DNA of 64,000 bases from Myxocyprinus asiaticus (taxonomy: Eukaryota; Chordata; Actinopteri; Cypriniformes; Catostomidae): the NCBI RefSeq assembly GCF_019703515.2, contig NC_059356.1, forward strand, positions 26,093,197 through 26,157,196, written 5' to 3'. The notes beneath the pieces were generated by a model. That model did no database searches and had not been told where the DNA came from. It saw only the letters and a list, made by a program, of their open reading frames with translations. A program made the translations under genes and the position numbers. This document shows positions 11,161 through 22,559 of this stretch, one piece after another (within the stretch, counting starts at the first letter, position 1; each line of letters opens with the position of its first letter).

Positions 11161-14100
11161 CTAGGAATGGCTCCTGACGTTCCCTCCTGGACGACTGGAC
11201 TTGCGAGCATGAAATTCTTGAATTAGTTTGGGGTCCAAGATGTCCTTGGCAGGGACCCAGGAGCACTCCTCAGGGCCATATCCTTCCCAGTCCACAAGAT
11301 ACTGCCGGGACCCACGTACTCGACGGGCATCCAGTATTCTGTAGACTGTGTAGGCTGGCTGGCCACCAATGATACGAGGAGGGGGAGGTTTACCTGTCGC
11401 AAGAAAAGGAGAAGACAAAACAGGTTTTAACAGTGAGACATGAAAAGTGGGATTTATCTTCAAAGACCTAGGCAAATATAAACGGTAAGTAACTGGGTTT
11501 ACTTTCCTGGCAATCCTGAAGGGGCCAATGAACCTCTGGGAAAGTTTACGGGATTCCACCCGCAAGGGAATGTTCTTGGTGGAGAGCCAGACTCTTTGGC
11601 CGGGGCGCAGAGTGGGGGCAGGTCTGCGTCTACGATTGGCCTGGTGCGGATACTGCTGAGAGACCTTCAAGAACTTGAGTCGGGCTTTTTTCCATGTCTG
11701 GCGGCAACGTTTAATGAACTGTTGAGCAGAGGGAACTGCAACCTCCACTTCTTGCTCAGGGAATAGAGGGGTGTATCCCAACTGGCACTCGAAAGGGGAC
11801 ATGCCTGTAGCTGAGGAGCGAAGGGTATTGTGAGCGTATTCTGCCCACATGACGAAGGAAGACCAAGAGGACGGGTTGTTAGCTGCCATACACCTCAGTG
11901 TAGTCTCAAGATCCTGGTTAAGCCTCTCCGTTTGCCCATTGGACTCCGGGTGGAACTTAGAAGATAGACTCACTGTAGCCCCCAGAGATTGACAAAATGC
12001 CCGCCAGAATCGGGAGGAAAATTGGGGTCCTCGATCAGAGATGATGTCTTGTGGGATGCCAAAGACTCGGAAGACGTGGTTTATAACCAATTCAGCAGTT
12101 TCTTTAGCGGTGGGTAGTTTGGGCAGAGGAATGAATCGGGCGGCCTTGGAGAATCTGTCAACTATGACCATGATAGTGGTGTTGCCTCGTGATAGCAGAA
12201 GTCCAGTGATAAAATCCATAGAAAGATGAGACCAAGGTCTATGAGGTATGGAGAGAGGATGCAATAGCCCCTGTGGAGAGCGGTGAGGGACCTTATTTTG
12301 GTTGCACGTGGGACATGCATTTACAAATGTTGTCACATCCTCCTTGATAATTGGCCACCAAAATCGTCTTTGGAGGAACTCAAGAGTGCGAGAGGTACCA
12401 GGATGACAAGTGAGATGAGAGGAGTGTCCCCACTGGATGATCTGGGAGCGGACAGCTTTAGGGACAAACAGGCAGTGGGTTGGCCCCCCTCCTGGGTCAG
12501 GTTTTTGGGCTTGGGCTTGTTTTACAGTATTTTCTAGATCCCACCTGATAGGAGCTATTATCTTGGAACTGGGAATAATTGATGCAATAGAATCTTCCTG
12601 AGGAGTGTTTACATATACTCCGGACAAAGCATCAGGTTTTAGTGTTTTTAGAGCCGGGGCGGTAGGATAAGATGAACTGGAAACGGTTGAAGAATAAGGA
12701 CCAATGTGCCTGGCGGGGGTTGAGTCGCTATGCCTGCGGAATGTATTCCAGATTTTTGTGGTCTGTGAATACTTGGAATGGGTGTTTGGCCCCCTCAAGC
12801 CAATGCCTCCACTCTTCAAGCGCTAGCTTAACTGCCAGTAACTCTCGATCACCAACATGATAGTTTGTCTCAGTCGGTGTAAGGCGGTGGGAAAGGAATG
12901 CACATGGATGCAACTTGTTGTCCTCCCCTCTTTGGGACAGCACAGCTCCAACCCCTACATCCGAAGCATCGACCTCCACGATGAAGGGTTTATCTGGGTT
13001 AGGGAGAATGAGAATAGGTGCAGAGGTAAAATGGCTTTTGAGTTTGCTGAAGGCCAACTCTGCTTCATGTCCCCAATTAAAGCTGGTTGTGTTCCCCTTG
13101 GTGAGGGCAGATAAAAGGAGCCGCCACAGTACTGAAGTTCCGGATGAACTTGCGATAAAAATTGGCGAAACCAAGGAAACGCTGTACTTCCTTTACCGAC
13201 GAGGGGGAGGGCCAATCCACAACTGCTTGAACCTTTTGAGGGTCCATTTGTATCTGGCCAGGCTTGATAATGAACCCCAGGAACTGAACTTTGGTTACAT
13301 GGAACTCGCATTTCTCAGGTTTAACATAAAGATGGTTATCAAGAAGACATCTGAGGACCTTACTGACGTGTTTTACATGTTCTTGGAGGGAACTCGAGAA
13401 GATGAGGATATCGTCCAAGTAGACAAACACAAATTGGTTGAGCATGTCTCTAAGAACATCATTAATGAGAGCTTGAAATACTGCAGGAGCATTGGTGAGA
13501 CCGAAGGGCATAACCAAATATTCATAGTGCCCAGTGGGCGTGTTGAAGGCGGTCTTCCATTCATCTCCTTGCCTGATGCACACGAGATGGTAGGCATTGC
13601 GCAAGTCAAGCTTAGTGAAGATGGAGGCTTCTTGCAGAAGTTCGAAAGCAGTGGTCATTAATGGCAAGGAATAGCGGTTTCGAACAGTGATCTTATTAAG
13701 GCCCCTGTAATTAATACATGGCCGGAGTCTGCCATCCTTCTTCCCAACGAAGAAGAATCAAGCTCCAGCAGGGGAAGTGGATGGTTAGATGATACCTGCC
13801 GCAAGGGATTCGTTAATGTATTTGTCCATAACAGTTCGTTCAGGGGGAGACAAAGCGAATATACAACCTCTGGGGGGGCAGGTTCCTGGGAGCAGCTCAA
13901 TGGCGCAATCATAGGGGCGATGAGGTGGTAAGGAGGCGGCCTTCCTTTTGCTGAATACTGCCTTGAGGTGGTGAGACTGAGCAGGGACTTGAGACAGATC
14001 TAGGGTTTCTTGGGACTCGAGAACAAGATCAGGGGAATTCTGGGCCAAGCATGTAGTCTGACAGGTGGGACCCCAACTGAGAACAGTGCCAGTGGACCAG

Positions 14101-14500
14101 TCAAAGTGTGGGCTATGCTGGAGGAGCCAGGGGTGACCGAGGATAATAGGAAACTCTGGAGTCTGTATAAGGTGAAAGCACATTCTCTCCTGGTGCTGGT
14201 AAGTGACGAGACCAAGGAGAGAGGTGAGGTGGGTTATTTTCCCTGGAGCTAACGGTCTTCCATCCAAGGCTGTCGCAGTTAGGGGGGCAGGAAGGGAATT
14301 AATAGGAATCTGGAGACTCTTGGCAAGGGAAATATCCATGAAATTCCCGGCAGCACCAGAATCAATCAATGCCCGGAGTTGGTGTTTTTGATCTCCCCAA
14401 GTGAGTGTGATGGGAAGGAACAATCCAGAGTTGGAAGGTGAAGCTGTGCGTGTAACTCCCGTTACAGTCCTTCCTTGCCTGTACAGGACTGGGCGTTTTC
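11161..14500 (-). pseudogene. pol: gypsy pol: protease, RT, RNase H, integrase, chromodomain (disrupted)
   Basis: Domains in order on the minus strand. The aspartic protease has a [10 protein letters not shown] motif near 14370. The reverse transcriptase has [10 protein letters not shown] and the catalytic FVYLDDIL (within 13077-13667). RNase H has [14 protein letters not shown] and [10 protein letters not shown] (12728-13174). The integrase (11161 to about 12600) has an HHCC zinc finger ending CPTCNQNK, then acidic residues in MDFITG, SDRGPQF and HPESNGQTER. The C-terminal chromodomain includes YLVDWEGYGPEECSW. Breaks: in-frame stops at 13785-13787 and 13758-13760, just before the RT core, and frameshifts near 13095-13115 and 12620-12790. 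The protease-RT frame is -1 relative to gag, as in elements that use a -1 shift. Confidence 0.93.
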
Positions 14501-15454
14501 CGAAAGCTCGGGGCAGGCAGAGCGAAAATGACCATACACTCCACAATATAGACAACCGCGCTCTCTCATGCGACGGTCTCATTCTGATGGGGAAAGCCTA
14601 GTCCTTCCCAATTGCATGGGTTCCGAGGACTCGTGGGGCACTGGTAGCATTGGAGCAAGTGCTGGACTGGCAGACAATGTGGAAACAGATGGCCGGTTCA
14701 GGGTTCTCTTCCTCAGGCGATTATCCAGCCGGATTGCTTGATCCATGAGGGTCTCGAGATCACGAGCAGGTTCTCTGGTAGCCATATCATCCTTGATTGC
14801 CTCAGACAGACCATTCAGGAAGCACACCATGAGGGCCTCGTCGTTCCAGCCGCTCCCTGCTGCAATTGTCTGAAACTGTATGGCATATTCAGCCGCGCTG
14901 CCATTACCTTATTGGAGGATGAGAAGTCTCTTAGAGGCTTGCCGGCCACTGAGGGGGTGGTCAAAGACTCACTTGAACTCCTTTTCAAACACAGAATAAC
15001 TGGAACAGAAGGGTGCCTGTGCCTTCCAGACTGCTGTTGCCCAAGAAAGAGCCTTGCCAGAAAGGAGGGTAATAACATATGCGATCTTGGCCCGATCTGA
15101 GGGGAAGGAAGATGGTTGTAATTCAAATGTGAGAGAGCATTGAGTCAGGAACCCATCACATGCACTGGGATCACCTGAGAAATGTTGTGGTGGAGATAGG
15201 CGAGGTTCAATCAGGGGAGAGAGTACTCAAGAATCCAGAAGGGATACCAAGGCAGCAGGAGAAGCAGTAGCTGAAGTAGAGAGCAGCCAGTCCAGGATCT
15301 GACAAACAGAAATCATGAGATCCAACAGCACTTGTGAGTGTTTAGCCATCACAGTCTCCTGCTGGACTAGTGCTGACTCATGGCATTGGATTGCGGACTG
15401 CTGCTGAGCAGTTGTGGCCAGGAGTTCTTGAGCATTAGGAATCTCTGGGTTCAT
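14462..15454 (-). pseudogene. gag: gypsy gag: capsid and zinc knuckle (three in-frame stops)
   Basis: One continuous frame of 330 codons from ATG at 15454 to TAA at 14462-14464, interrupted by TGA at 15227-15229, 14969-14971 and 14579-14581. The capsid region has LSPPQHFSGDPSACDGF and FLNGLSEAIKDDM, both typical of Sushi-type gag and its domesticated relatives. A CCHC zinc knuckle, [14 protein letters not shown], lies at about 14510-14560. Two of the three stops fall where related gag proteins usually have arginine, which fits CGA to TGA decay at CpG. The start codon is 19 bases inside the 5' LTR, so the leader is very short. Confidence 0.85.
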
Positions 15455-15472
15455 AGTGTGGCTTGGTTATTC

Positions 15473-15998
15473 TGTCAGAGCCAGGATTTGAACTTGGGTC
15501 TCTGGCACAAAAGTCTTAATTTCCACCACTGAGCCACAGAAGGGAGTTGAACTCGATAGTCAGACGAGCTCTTATAAGAACTCAGAAGAGTTTATTAACA
15601 AAAATGGCAAAAGAGTACAAAAAGCAATTTCTTACTGACAATCACAAAAAACAGAAAAATCTTTAGTCCAGAAAAGGATCTGAAAGGAGGAAAAATAATC
15701 TCCAAAAAACTCAGGAAAAAGATATAAAAAAACAGCAAAAAATAAACACGGGGAAAGAAAAAACCAAAAGGCTTACAAAGGTTAGTACTTGGAACTAGAG
15801 CAAACTTACGGCAGTAACTGGCTAGAAACATCAATAACCAAGCAAAGAAACAAAGGAAGTGAACAACTTAAATACACAGTCCAGAACGAGGTACAGGTGA
15901 AAACAATAACACATGATAAAATGGCGGGAAACTGAAAAGAATTACAATGAGGGCCTCTAGTGGCCAAAATAAAACATTAAAGCAGAAAACTCTTGACA
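15473..15998 (-). repeat. 5' LTR of the gypsy element
   Basis: 526 bp, TGTCAG...TGACA on the plus strand, the partner of 10628-11148. A-box complement at 15526-15536 and B-box complement at 15484-15494. In this copy the B-box stem pairs at 4 of 5 positions. Confidence 0.92.
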
Positions 15999-16241
15999 CC
16001 TGCGTTCTCTCAAAAGAGTATATCTATGTTGCCATGTCAAGTGCTTTAGTTTACTTGTGCTTCGGATCTGCATTTGTCTTCTTATCTGCATTTGTCATAA
16101 ACTTCTTTCTTTCAATGTGTATGCCCTAGTCTCTATTTCTTGTCCAAGACTGACAGCCCTGTGCTAAGCCCCAGCTAATTTTTCTTACCCCATTGGCAAA
16201 TACTTATAATTACAAATAGTTCCTCCATGCCACATGACGTA
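15999..16241. other. Spacer between gypsy and Tc1 elements
   Basis: 243 bp of unique-looking sequence; nothing recognised. Confidence 0.5.
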
Positions 16242-17822
16242 CAGGTGCATCGCAATAAATTAGAATGTCGTGGAAAAGTTCGTTTATTTCAGTTATTCAA
16301 CTCAAATTGTGAAACTCGTGTATTAAATAAATTCAGTGCACACAGACTGAAGTAGTTTAAGTCTTTGGCTCTTTTAATTGTGATGATTTTGGCTCACATT
16401 TAACAAAAACCCACCAATTCACTATCTCAAAAAATTAGAATACATCATAAGACCAATAAAAAAAATATTTTTAGTGAATTGTTGGCCTTCTGGAAAGTAT
16501 GTTCATTTACTGTATATGTACTCAATACTTGGTAGGGGCTCCTTTTGCTTTAATTACTGCCTCAATTCGGCGTGGCATGGAGGTGATCAGTTTGTGGCAC
16601 TGCTGAGGTGGTATGGAAACCCAGGTTTCTTTGACAGTGGCCTTCAGCTCATCTGCATTTTTTGGTCTCTTGTTTCTCATTTTCCTCTTGACAATACCCC
16701 ATAGATTCTCTATGGGGTTCAGGTCTGGTGAGTTTGCTGGCCAGTCAAGCACACCAACACCATGGTCATTTAACCAACTTTTGGTGCTTTTGGCAGTGTG
16801 GGCAGGTGCCAAATCCTGCTGGAAAATGAAATCAGCATCTTTAAAAAGCTGGTCAGCAGAAGGAAGCATGAAGTGCTCCAAAATTTCTTGGTAAACGGGT
16901 GCAGTGACTTTGGTTTTCAAAAAACACAATGGACAAACACCAGCAGATGACATTGCACCCCAAATCATCACAGACTGTGGAAACTTAACACTGGACTTCA
17001 AGCAAATTGGGCTATGAGCTTCTCCACCCTTCCTCCAGACTCTAGGACCTTGGTTTCCAAATGAAATACAAAACTTGCTCTCATCTGAAAAGAGGACTTT
17101 GGAACACTGGGCAACAGTCCAGTTCTTCTTCTCCTTAGCCCAGGTAAGACACCTCTGACGTTGTCTGTGGTTCAGGAGTGGCTTAACAAGAGGAATGCGA
17201 CAACTGTAGCCAAATTCCTTGACATGTCTGTGTGTGGTGGCTCTTGATGCCTTGACCCCAGCCTCAGTCCATTCCTTGTGAAGTTCACCCAAATTCTTGA
17301 ATCGATTTTGCTTGACAATCATAAGGCTGCGGTTCTCTCGGTTGGTTGTGCATCTTTTTCTTCCACACTTTTTCCTTCCACTCAACTTTCTGTTAACATG
17401 CTTGGATACAGCACTCTGTGAACAGCCAGCTTCTTTGGCAATGAATGTTTGTGGTTTACCCTCCTTGTGAAGGGTGTCAATGATTGTCTTCTGGACAACT
17501 GTCAAATCAGCAGTCTTCCCCATGATTGTGTAGCCTAGTGAACCAAACTGAGAGACCATTTTGAAGGCTCAGGAAACCTTTGCAGATGTTTTGTGTTGAT
17601 TAGCTGATTGGCATGTCACCATATTCTAATTTTTTGAGAGAGTGAATTGGTGGGTTTTTGTTAAATGTGAGCCAAAATCATCACAATTAAAAGAACCAAA
17701 GACTTAAACTACTTCAGTCTGTGTGCATTGAATTTATTTAATACACGAGTTTCACAATTTGAGTTGAATTATTGAAATAAATGAACCTTTCCACGACATT
17801 CTAATTTATTGAGATGCACCTG
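16242..17822 (-). mobile_element. Full-length Tc1-like transposon, copy 1
   Basis: 1581 bp flanked by TA (16240-16241 and 17823-17824). The long inverted repeats of about 201 bp (16242-16442 and 17622-17822) start CAGGTGCATC and match almost throughout. One uninterrupted transposase frame lies between them. A close copy is at 59859-61428. Confidence 0.96.
16522..17559 (-). CDS. Tc1-like DD34E transposase, apparently intact
   Basis: A cut-and-paste transposase that binds the element's inverted repeats and inserts at TA. The frame has 345 codons; the usual start is probably the second Met (MGKTADLTVVQ, residue 13), giving about 333 residues, normal for Tc1. The N-terminal half has two helix-turn-helix regions (SQSAVSKHVNRKL near residue 50), followed by a basic linker (GRKKCGRKRC). 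The catalytic acidic residues are the D of VLFSDESKF, the D of FQQDLAPAH and the E of NPIENLWG. The last two are separated by exactly 34 residues (DD34E). I see no stop or frameshift. Whether it is active cannot be told from sequence. Confidence 0.93.
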   Translation of the reverse strand: MVSQFGSLGYTIMGKTADLTVVQKTIIDTLHKEGKPQTFIAKEAGCSQSAVSKHVNRKLSGRKKCGRKRCTTNRENRSLMIVKQNRFKNLGELHKEWTEAGVKASRATTHRHVKEFGYSCRIPLVKPLLNHRQRQRCLTWAKEKKNWTVAQCSKVLFSDESKFCISFGNQGPRVWRKGGEAHSPICLKSSVKFPQSVMIWGAMSSAGVCPLCFLKTKVTAPVYQEILEHFMLPSADQLFKDADFIFQQDLAPAHTAKSTKSWLNDHGVGVLDWPANSPDLNPIENLWGIVKRKMRNKRPKNADELKATVKETWVSIPPQQCHKLITSMPRRIEAVIKAKGAPTKY

Positions 17823-17833
17823 TATGTCTAAAA

Positions 17834-19130
17834 GGTATAGTTCACCCAAAAAAGAAAATTCTCTCAATATTGACTCCATTCAATCCATTCAATGCAAGTG
17901 AATGGTGACCAGAACTCTGAAGATCCAAATATTACATAAAGACATCATAAAACTAATCTATACGACTCCAGTTTAATCCATGTCTCCAGAAGTGATCCAA
18001 TTGGTTTTGGGTGAGAACAGACCAAAATGTAACTAATTTTTCACTGTAAATCTTGATAGCAGTCTACTTGGCGATCGTGATTTCAAGCTCGATTACACTT
18101 TCAATAGCGCCATTTAGCACTCTGTCACTGTGTCTCCTTTCAAAGGCTGCATGCTAGGTAGGTCGCGTCCTTTGAAGGCAGCGGTATACAGAGTGTCCTC
18201 CTTTAAACAAGCCTCATTTAAACAAAACAAAACCTTCGTAGGACAAATGGAAACAGAACTCATCATGGTTGCTATGACAGCACATCACTCTTTAACAAGC
18301 ATGAGCGCTTTGAGTGAGAAGGGAACAAAGTCCCTCTGAAAGGAAATGTAGGAGGTAAATTTTAGGAGAGTTATAATGATGTAGAGAGAAAAGAAAATAG
18401 ATTTTACAGGTGTACTTTTAGTCTATAATACTTTATTTTAATTATATATTACTATAATTATACATATTATATACTCTGCATCCGTCTACTGAGGTACGTC
18501 AACTTGGGAATTAACATTACTTGTGTTTTAACATCATATTTTCAGGCAAATTTGCGTCATTTTGTTTTTAGACATTTCCACTGAAGCAAAGCATTGTAGA
18601 TTGTGAGTGCCTACAAAGGATAATCCTCCAAATTCTTGTGAAAGAAGGTCGCATTTGAAGGCTGCATTCAGAGTGTCCTACTCGCTTTTATGAAACGAGA
18701 CAGCCTCGATGATGTATGTGGCCGACAAATGTGACCTCCGGAGGATGCAGCCTTCGAATTGAGACACAGCCTGTGCATGCGTGAAGCACTAGGAAGTGTA
18801 ATTGAGCTCGAAATCATGATCGTGCTTAGAGACTGCAGTGGAAAATTTATAGTGAAAAAAGACTTATATTTTGGTTCGTTCTCACCGATTGGATTGCTTC
18901 TGGAGACATGGATTTAAACACTGGAGTCATGTGGATTACTTTTTGATGCCTTAATGTGATATTTGGACCTTCAGAGTTCTGCCAACCATTCACTTGCATT
19001 GTATGGACCTAAAGAGCTGAGATATTCTTCTAAAAATCTTCATTTGTGTTTAGCAGAAGAAAGTCATACACATCTGGGATGGTATGAGAGTAAATGATGA
19101 GAGATTATTTTTTTTTTGGGTGAACTATAG
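17834..19130. mobile_element. TTAAAGG-family palindromic element, split by another element
   Basis: The left part (17834-18126) begins TATAGTTCACCCAAAAAAG. The right part (18774-19130) ends TTTTTGGGTGAACTATA. The halves are inverted copies of each other, for instance GATCGTGATTTCAAGCTCG near 18073 against CGAAATCATGATCGTGC near 18810. The two halves are separated by the element at 18127-18773. Confidence 0.75.
18127..18773. mobile_element. Short DNA element nested in the palindrome
   Basis: The ends TGTGTCTCCTTTCAAAGGCTG and CAGCCTTCGAATTGAGACACA are inverted with a few mismatches. It interrupts the arms of the outer palindromic element, so it arrived later. It has no transposase frame. Confidence 0.6.
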
Positions 19131-19560
19131 CTCAGCAAGTAAAGACGCTGACTACCACACCTGAAATCGCAAGTTAGAATCCAGGTTGTGCTGAGTGACT
19201 CCAGTCAGGCTTCCTAAGCAACCAATTGGCCTGGTTGCTAGGGTGGGTAGAGTCACGTTGGGTTAACCTCCTCGTGGTCGCTATAATGTGGTTCTCGCTC
19301 TCGGTGGGGCGCGTGGTGAGTTGTGCGTGGATGCCATGGAGAATAGCGTGAAGCCTCCACACGCGTTAGGTCTCTGCGGTAACGTGCTCAATAAGCCACG
19401 TGATAAGATGCATGGATTGATGGTCTCAGATGCGGAGGCAACTGAGATTCGTCCTCCACCACCCGTACTGAGGTGAGTCACTATGCCACCATGAGGACGT
19501 AGAGCGCATTGGGAATTGGGCATTCCAAATTGGGGAGAAAAGGGGAGAAAATCCAAAAGA
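19128..19560 (+). mobile_element. tRNA-derived SINE
   Basis: The 5' part looks like a tRNA: an A box TAGCTCAGCAAG at about 19130 and a B box AAGTTAGAATCC at about 19172. A long conserved body (about 19200-19540) follows, with GGTTCTCGCTCTCGGTG and AATTGGGCATTCCAAATTGG, then an A-rich tail. I recognise it as a SINE common in cyprinid genomes but do not assign a name. It is butted directly against the end of the palindromic element. Confidence 0.8.
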
Positions 19561-21788
19561 AAAAAGAAATACACTCTGTCCACACAATGAACTTGCAAAA
19601 CTCTTTAGTATGGAACAAATTGAAACCATAGGCCCTTTGTGTTGTGGTCTGTGTGATTGACAAATGAATGGTCCATTTCACTGATGTGGCAGAGCAAGAA
19701 ACGTATTCTGCATCATGCTCTTTTCTATTTTTTTTCAGATGAAATTTCTAAGGAGGAATACAAATTGAGAAGTAGATTTGGATTTACCTCAAAAACTTTT
19801 CACGCACAGAATGACTCTTGTGTTTGTATGCTGGGGATGCATTTGAAAAAATGTGAAGAATGCAAACTGCTAACCAATTAGAGACAGTTTAGAGACATGC
19901 AGCTATTAGAAATGCACTAAGCTTTTCAAGCAATTTGGTTCGCTGATGCTCACCCAAGTTTGGAAAATCGCTCTTTCACACCAACCAAATGCTTCAAACT
20001 CACACCCAAAGCTCTAGCTTGAAAACCCATAGTGTGAATTCACACTAAGCTACAATAGTGTTATTTGGTAAGGAATCAAAATCGGTGTTGAGTGTTTTCT
20101 AGACCCATGTTTACTGTTGCTAAATAGTGCCTTGACAAAGTTCGGAAATTACATAGAATGCACCTTTGTATTAGCCACAAGCCAGTCAGCTCATTTTTTC
20201 TCTGTTGTTTTGATAGAAGCTGTTTACATTTCCAGCCTTTGCTGTACAATTAAAAGAGTGAAGGTGCATGCCTATTAAGCATACAAAACTTCCCACTGGG
20301 CTCCTTTATTTGACGAGAACCGATGCCACGGGGTGTTTCACAGTGAATAGATGTTGCAACTGCCTCATTCAGTCACTGCTCTTCAGCTCGACTGCCCTTA
20401 CAAGTTAATTAATCACAATGTGGTGTCAGGGACAAATCAGATTCTTCATCCTGCTTGTCATATTGCCTCCTCTTGAATGTTACAAGCCGAGTTGACTCGC
20501 TGCTTTGACTCATGTAACATTTTCATTCATTCGTTTTGCAACCCTCTTGACCTCAACTGTCAGTACCTGAAATAGTAATTCCGCAACATAATATTTTAGC
20601 TTTTCACTTGTTGTTGAGGGCCGAATAGGAAGACAGTTACCAGGGTAACAAGCAGCAGATTGTCTGATGGTTTTAGAAGCCCTGCCAAGGTTGTATTACT
20701 CCATAAACAGCATGTTTACACTAATTTGGCATTTTATTCAAGACCCAAAGACATTGCATTTAACAGATGTTCAAAAAATATTCAAAATCTTTTACATACC
20801 AAAAATGGTAAATGTCACAAAAGAGAAAAGAGCAATTCCAGCTTCATTTTGATTTGGAGATTAACAAGAAATTTCATGACAGAAATGTCATCATTCAGTT
20901 TTTTCATGTGAGGCTGACATTTCCAAGCTTCATCAGCTCCTGTGAGGCTGTTGCTCTCAAAGATTCATCATGATATATTTTGGATACAGCAGATATGATA
21001 CCCACACTGGAGAAATTCAGAGACAATCACTTTATCTTTAGCCGCTCACTGCACAACAGAAACACATCAAAGATGATTGAGGAAGTCAGACTGACTAATC
21101 TCAAGCTGCAGGCATGTCACGAGACCAGTTGCATAGTAGTTAGTATGGCCTCAGTGTCTGAGGAATATTTGATATGTCTGAAGACCTGAGCTTTTGAAAG
21201 TGCATAAATCAAACCTGAGCATGTGCATAGCTGCTGGTTTTCTGCTAGCTTGTTGCTTAAATGTCTTTTTTCAAAAACATCTTTGCTCACACTCTGTTTA
21301 GATGCTTATAACGTCATTCATTGTCATTAAATTGTGAGATTAAATAAAAATTCAGACATGCCTTGACATTTAAATATTATAAGGATCACATTCATAATTA
21401 GCCATTTAGTGTAAATCAGTTTCAGTTGGATGCTGAGTGATTTATTCATATTTATCTATATTGTGTGGATAAACTGGAGTTTCTTCATATTTTTCAGTGT
21501 CAGATACTTTTACTGTAAGTACAGTCGGTGCTTGCTTTGACTGATTTATTTTTGTAACATAACCCTCATCTTATTTCCAGATTATTCGATTATTTGAAAT
21601 AATCCGCTTTTTCATTGTGCCACATAAAACATTTAAATTCTTTTGAAACAAAATAGCTCTTTTTATGACAGAGAAAAAGAATACTGCTTCAGAATACATT
21701 TACATGCATGTAAAGTAAATATGTATTTTTAGAGTATTTAAGGTTATTTTGGAGAACATATATTTATTTTTTATATAGAAGCATTCTT
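19561..21788. other. Gene-poor stretch, possible conserved non-coding DNA
   Basis: No exon or repeat ends recognised. About 20.3-20.6 kb is of balanced composition, with TTAATTAATCACAATG and no repeat signature; a conserved non-coding element there is only a guess. Confidence 0.35.
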
Positions 21789-22020
21789 TTAAAGGGACAG
21801 TTCACTCAAAAATGAAAATTATGTCATCATTAACTCACCCTCATGTTGTTCTAAAGTCATATGACTTAATTTATCCGTGGGACACAAAAGGAGAGCAAAG
21901 CAGAATGTTAGCGACTAACAGCCTCAGTCACCATTCTCTTCCATTTTTTGGAAAAAGATGCAATGAAAGTGAATGGTGACTGAGGCTAACATTCTGCCTA
22001 ACATATCCTTTCGTGATCCA
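21789..22020. mobile_element. TTAAAGG-family element, one end
   Basis: It begins TTTTAAAGGGACAGTTCACT and carries the family words TCATCATTAACTCACCCTCATG and GTGAATGGTGACTGAGG. The far terminus is not clear. Confidence 0.6.
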
Positions 22021-22329
22021 TGTAAAAATAAAAAACATCTAGATCTTCTTGGCAGGTTCTTCTCCTTAGTTTAGGTTATGATTAGGATGTGACAGAGAGA
22101 TGTAGAAATAAAACAGTGAGGATAGGATAAATAAAATAAAAGAATTTGGAAAATTACAAACTCTCTTTATTTAGTGTGAACATATAATTTTCCTTGTTTG
22201 TATGTTCCTTATTCCTTACTAAGGGACATTTTACACAGTATGCCGTCATTTTGTAATCATAAAATAATGAAGGTATTAGACTAGTGTCAATTTGGGTATT
22301 AAGAAAAGTTCTTAAAGCCATCCCTTTAA

Positions 22330-22410
22330 TGATGTGCTAAATTACATTACATTTACATTTAAAGGTATTTTGCAAATGCTCTTTTTCAGAGCCACTTACA
22401 AAAAGTGCTT
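22330..22410. repeat. Fragment of a dispersed fish repeat
   Basis: TTACATTACATTTACATTT...GCCACTTACAAAAAG resembles the widespread fish repeat that contains CATTTGGCAGACGC...AAAGCGACTTACA. Fragment only. Confidence 0.4.
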
Positions 22411-22525
22411 CAGTTTTAAACATAAAAATACCATGGTGAACAAATGGTAATTGTCACGTCTACTCCATCTTCTGAAATGCATTTTTTGTTTTTTTTAAAG
22501 AAAAAGAAAACTGCCTTATTCAAAC

Positions 22526-22539
22526 CCCCCCCCCCCCCC
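22526..22539. repeat. Poly-C tract
   Basis: A run of about 14 C followed by A and T runs; an assembly or polymorphism hot spot. Confidence 0.9.
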
Positions 22540-22559
22540 AAAAAAATTTTTTTTAAAGG

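Larger units (their letters stand above)
10628..15998 (-). mobile_element. Ty3/gypsy chromovirus-type LTR retrotransposon, full length but broken
   Basis: A 5.4-kb element read on the minus strand, with two LTRs, gag and pol in the order protease, reverse transcriptase, RNase H, integrase, chromodomain. That order and the C-terminal chromodomain place it with vertebrate chromoviruses such as the Sushi group. Both LTRs have TG...CA ends, and a 5-bp flank (CCTGT against CCTGC) fits a target duplication with one change. Gag carries three stops, and pol carries two stops and at least two frameshifts, so this copy cannot encode its own proteins. I saw no clear tRNA primer site after the 5' LTR. 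Self-priming, known for Tf1 and suggested for Sushi elements, is one explanation. Confidence 0.93.

Noticed and set aside
12915..13661. 248-codon plus-strand open frame
   Set aside because: It is the antisense shadow of the gypsy RT and RNase H coding region; no domain of its own.
15440..15472. tRNA primer-binding site after the 5' gypsy LTR
   Set aside because: The bases after the LTR do not begin TGG and match no tRNA 3' end that I recognise.
19128..19200. A genuine tRNA gene
   Set aside because: The A and B boxes are degenerate, the arms do not fold into a cloverleaf, and the sequence continues into a SINE body.
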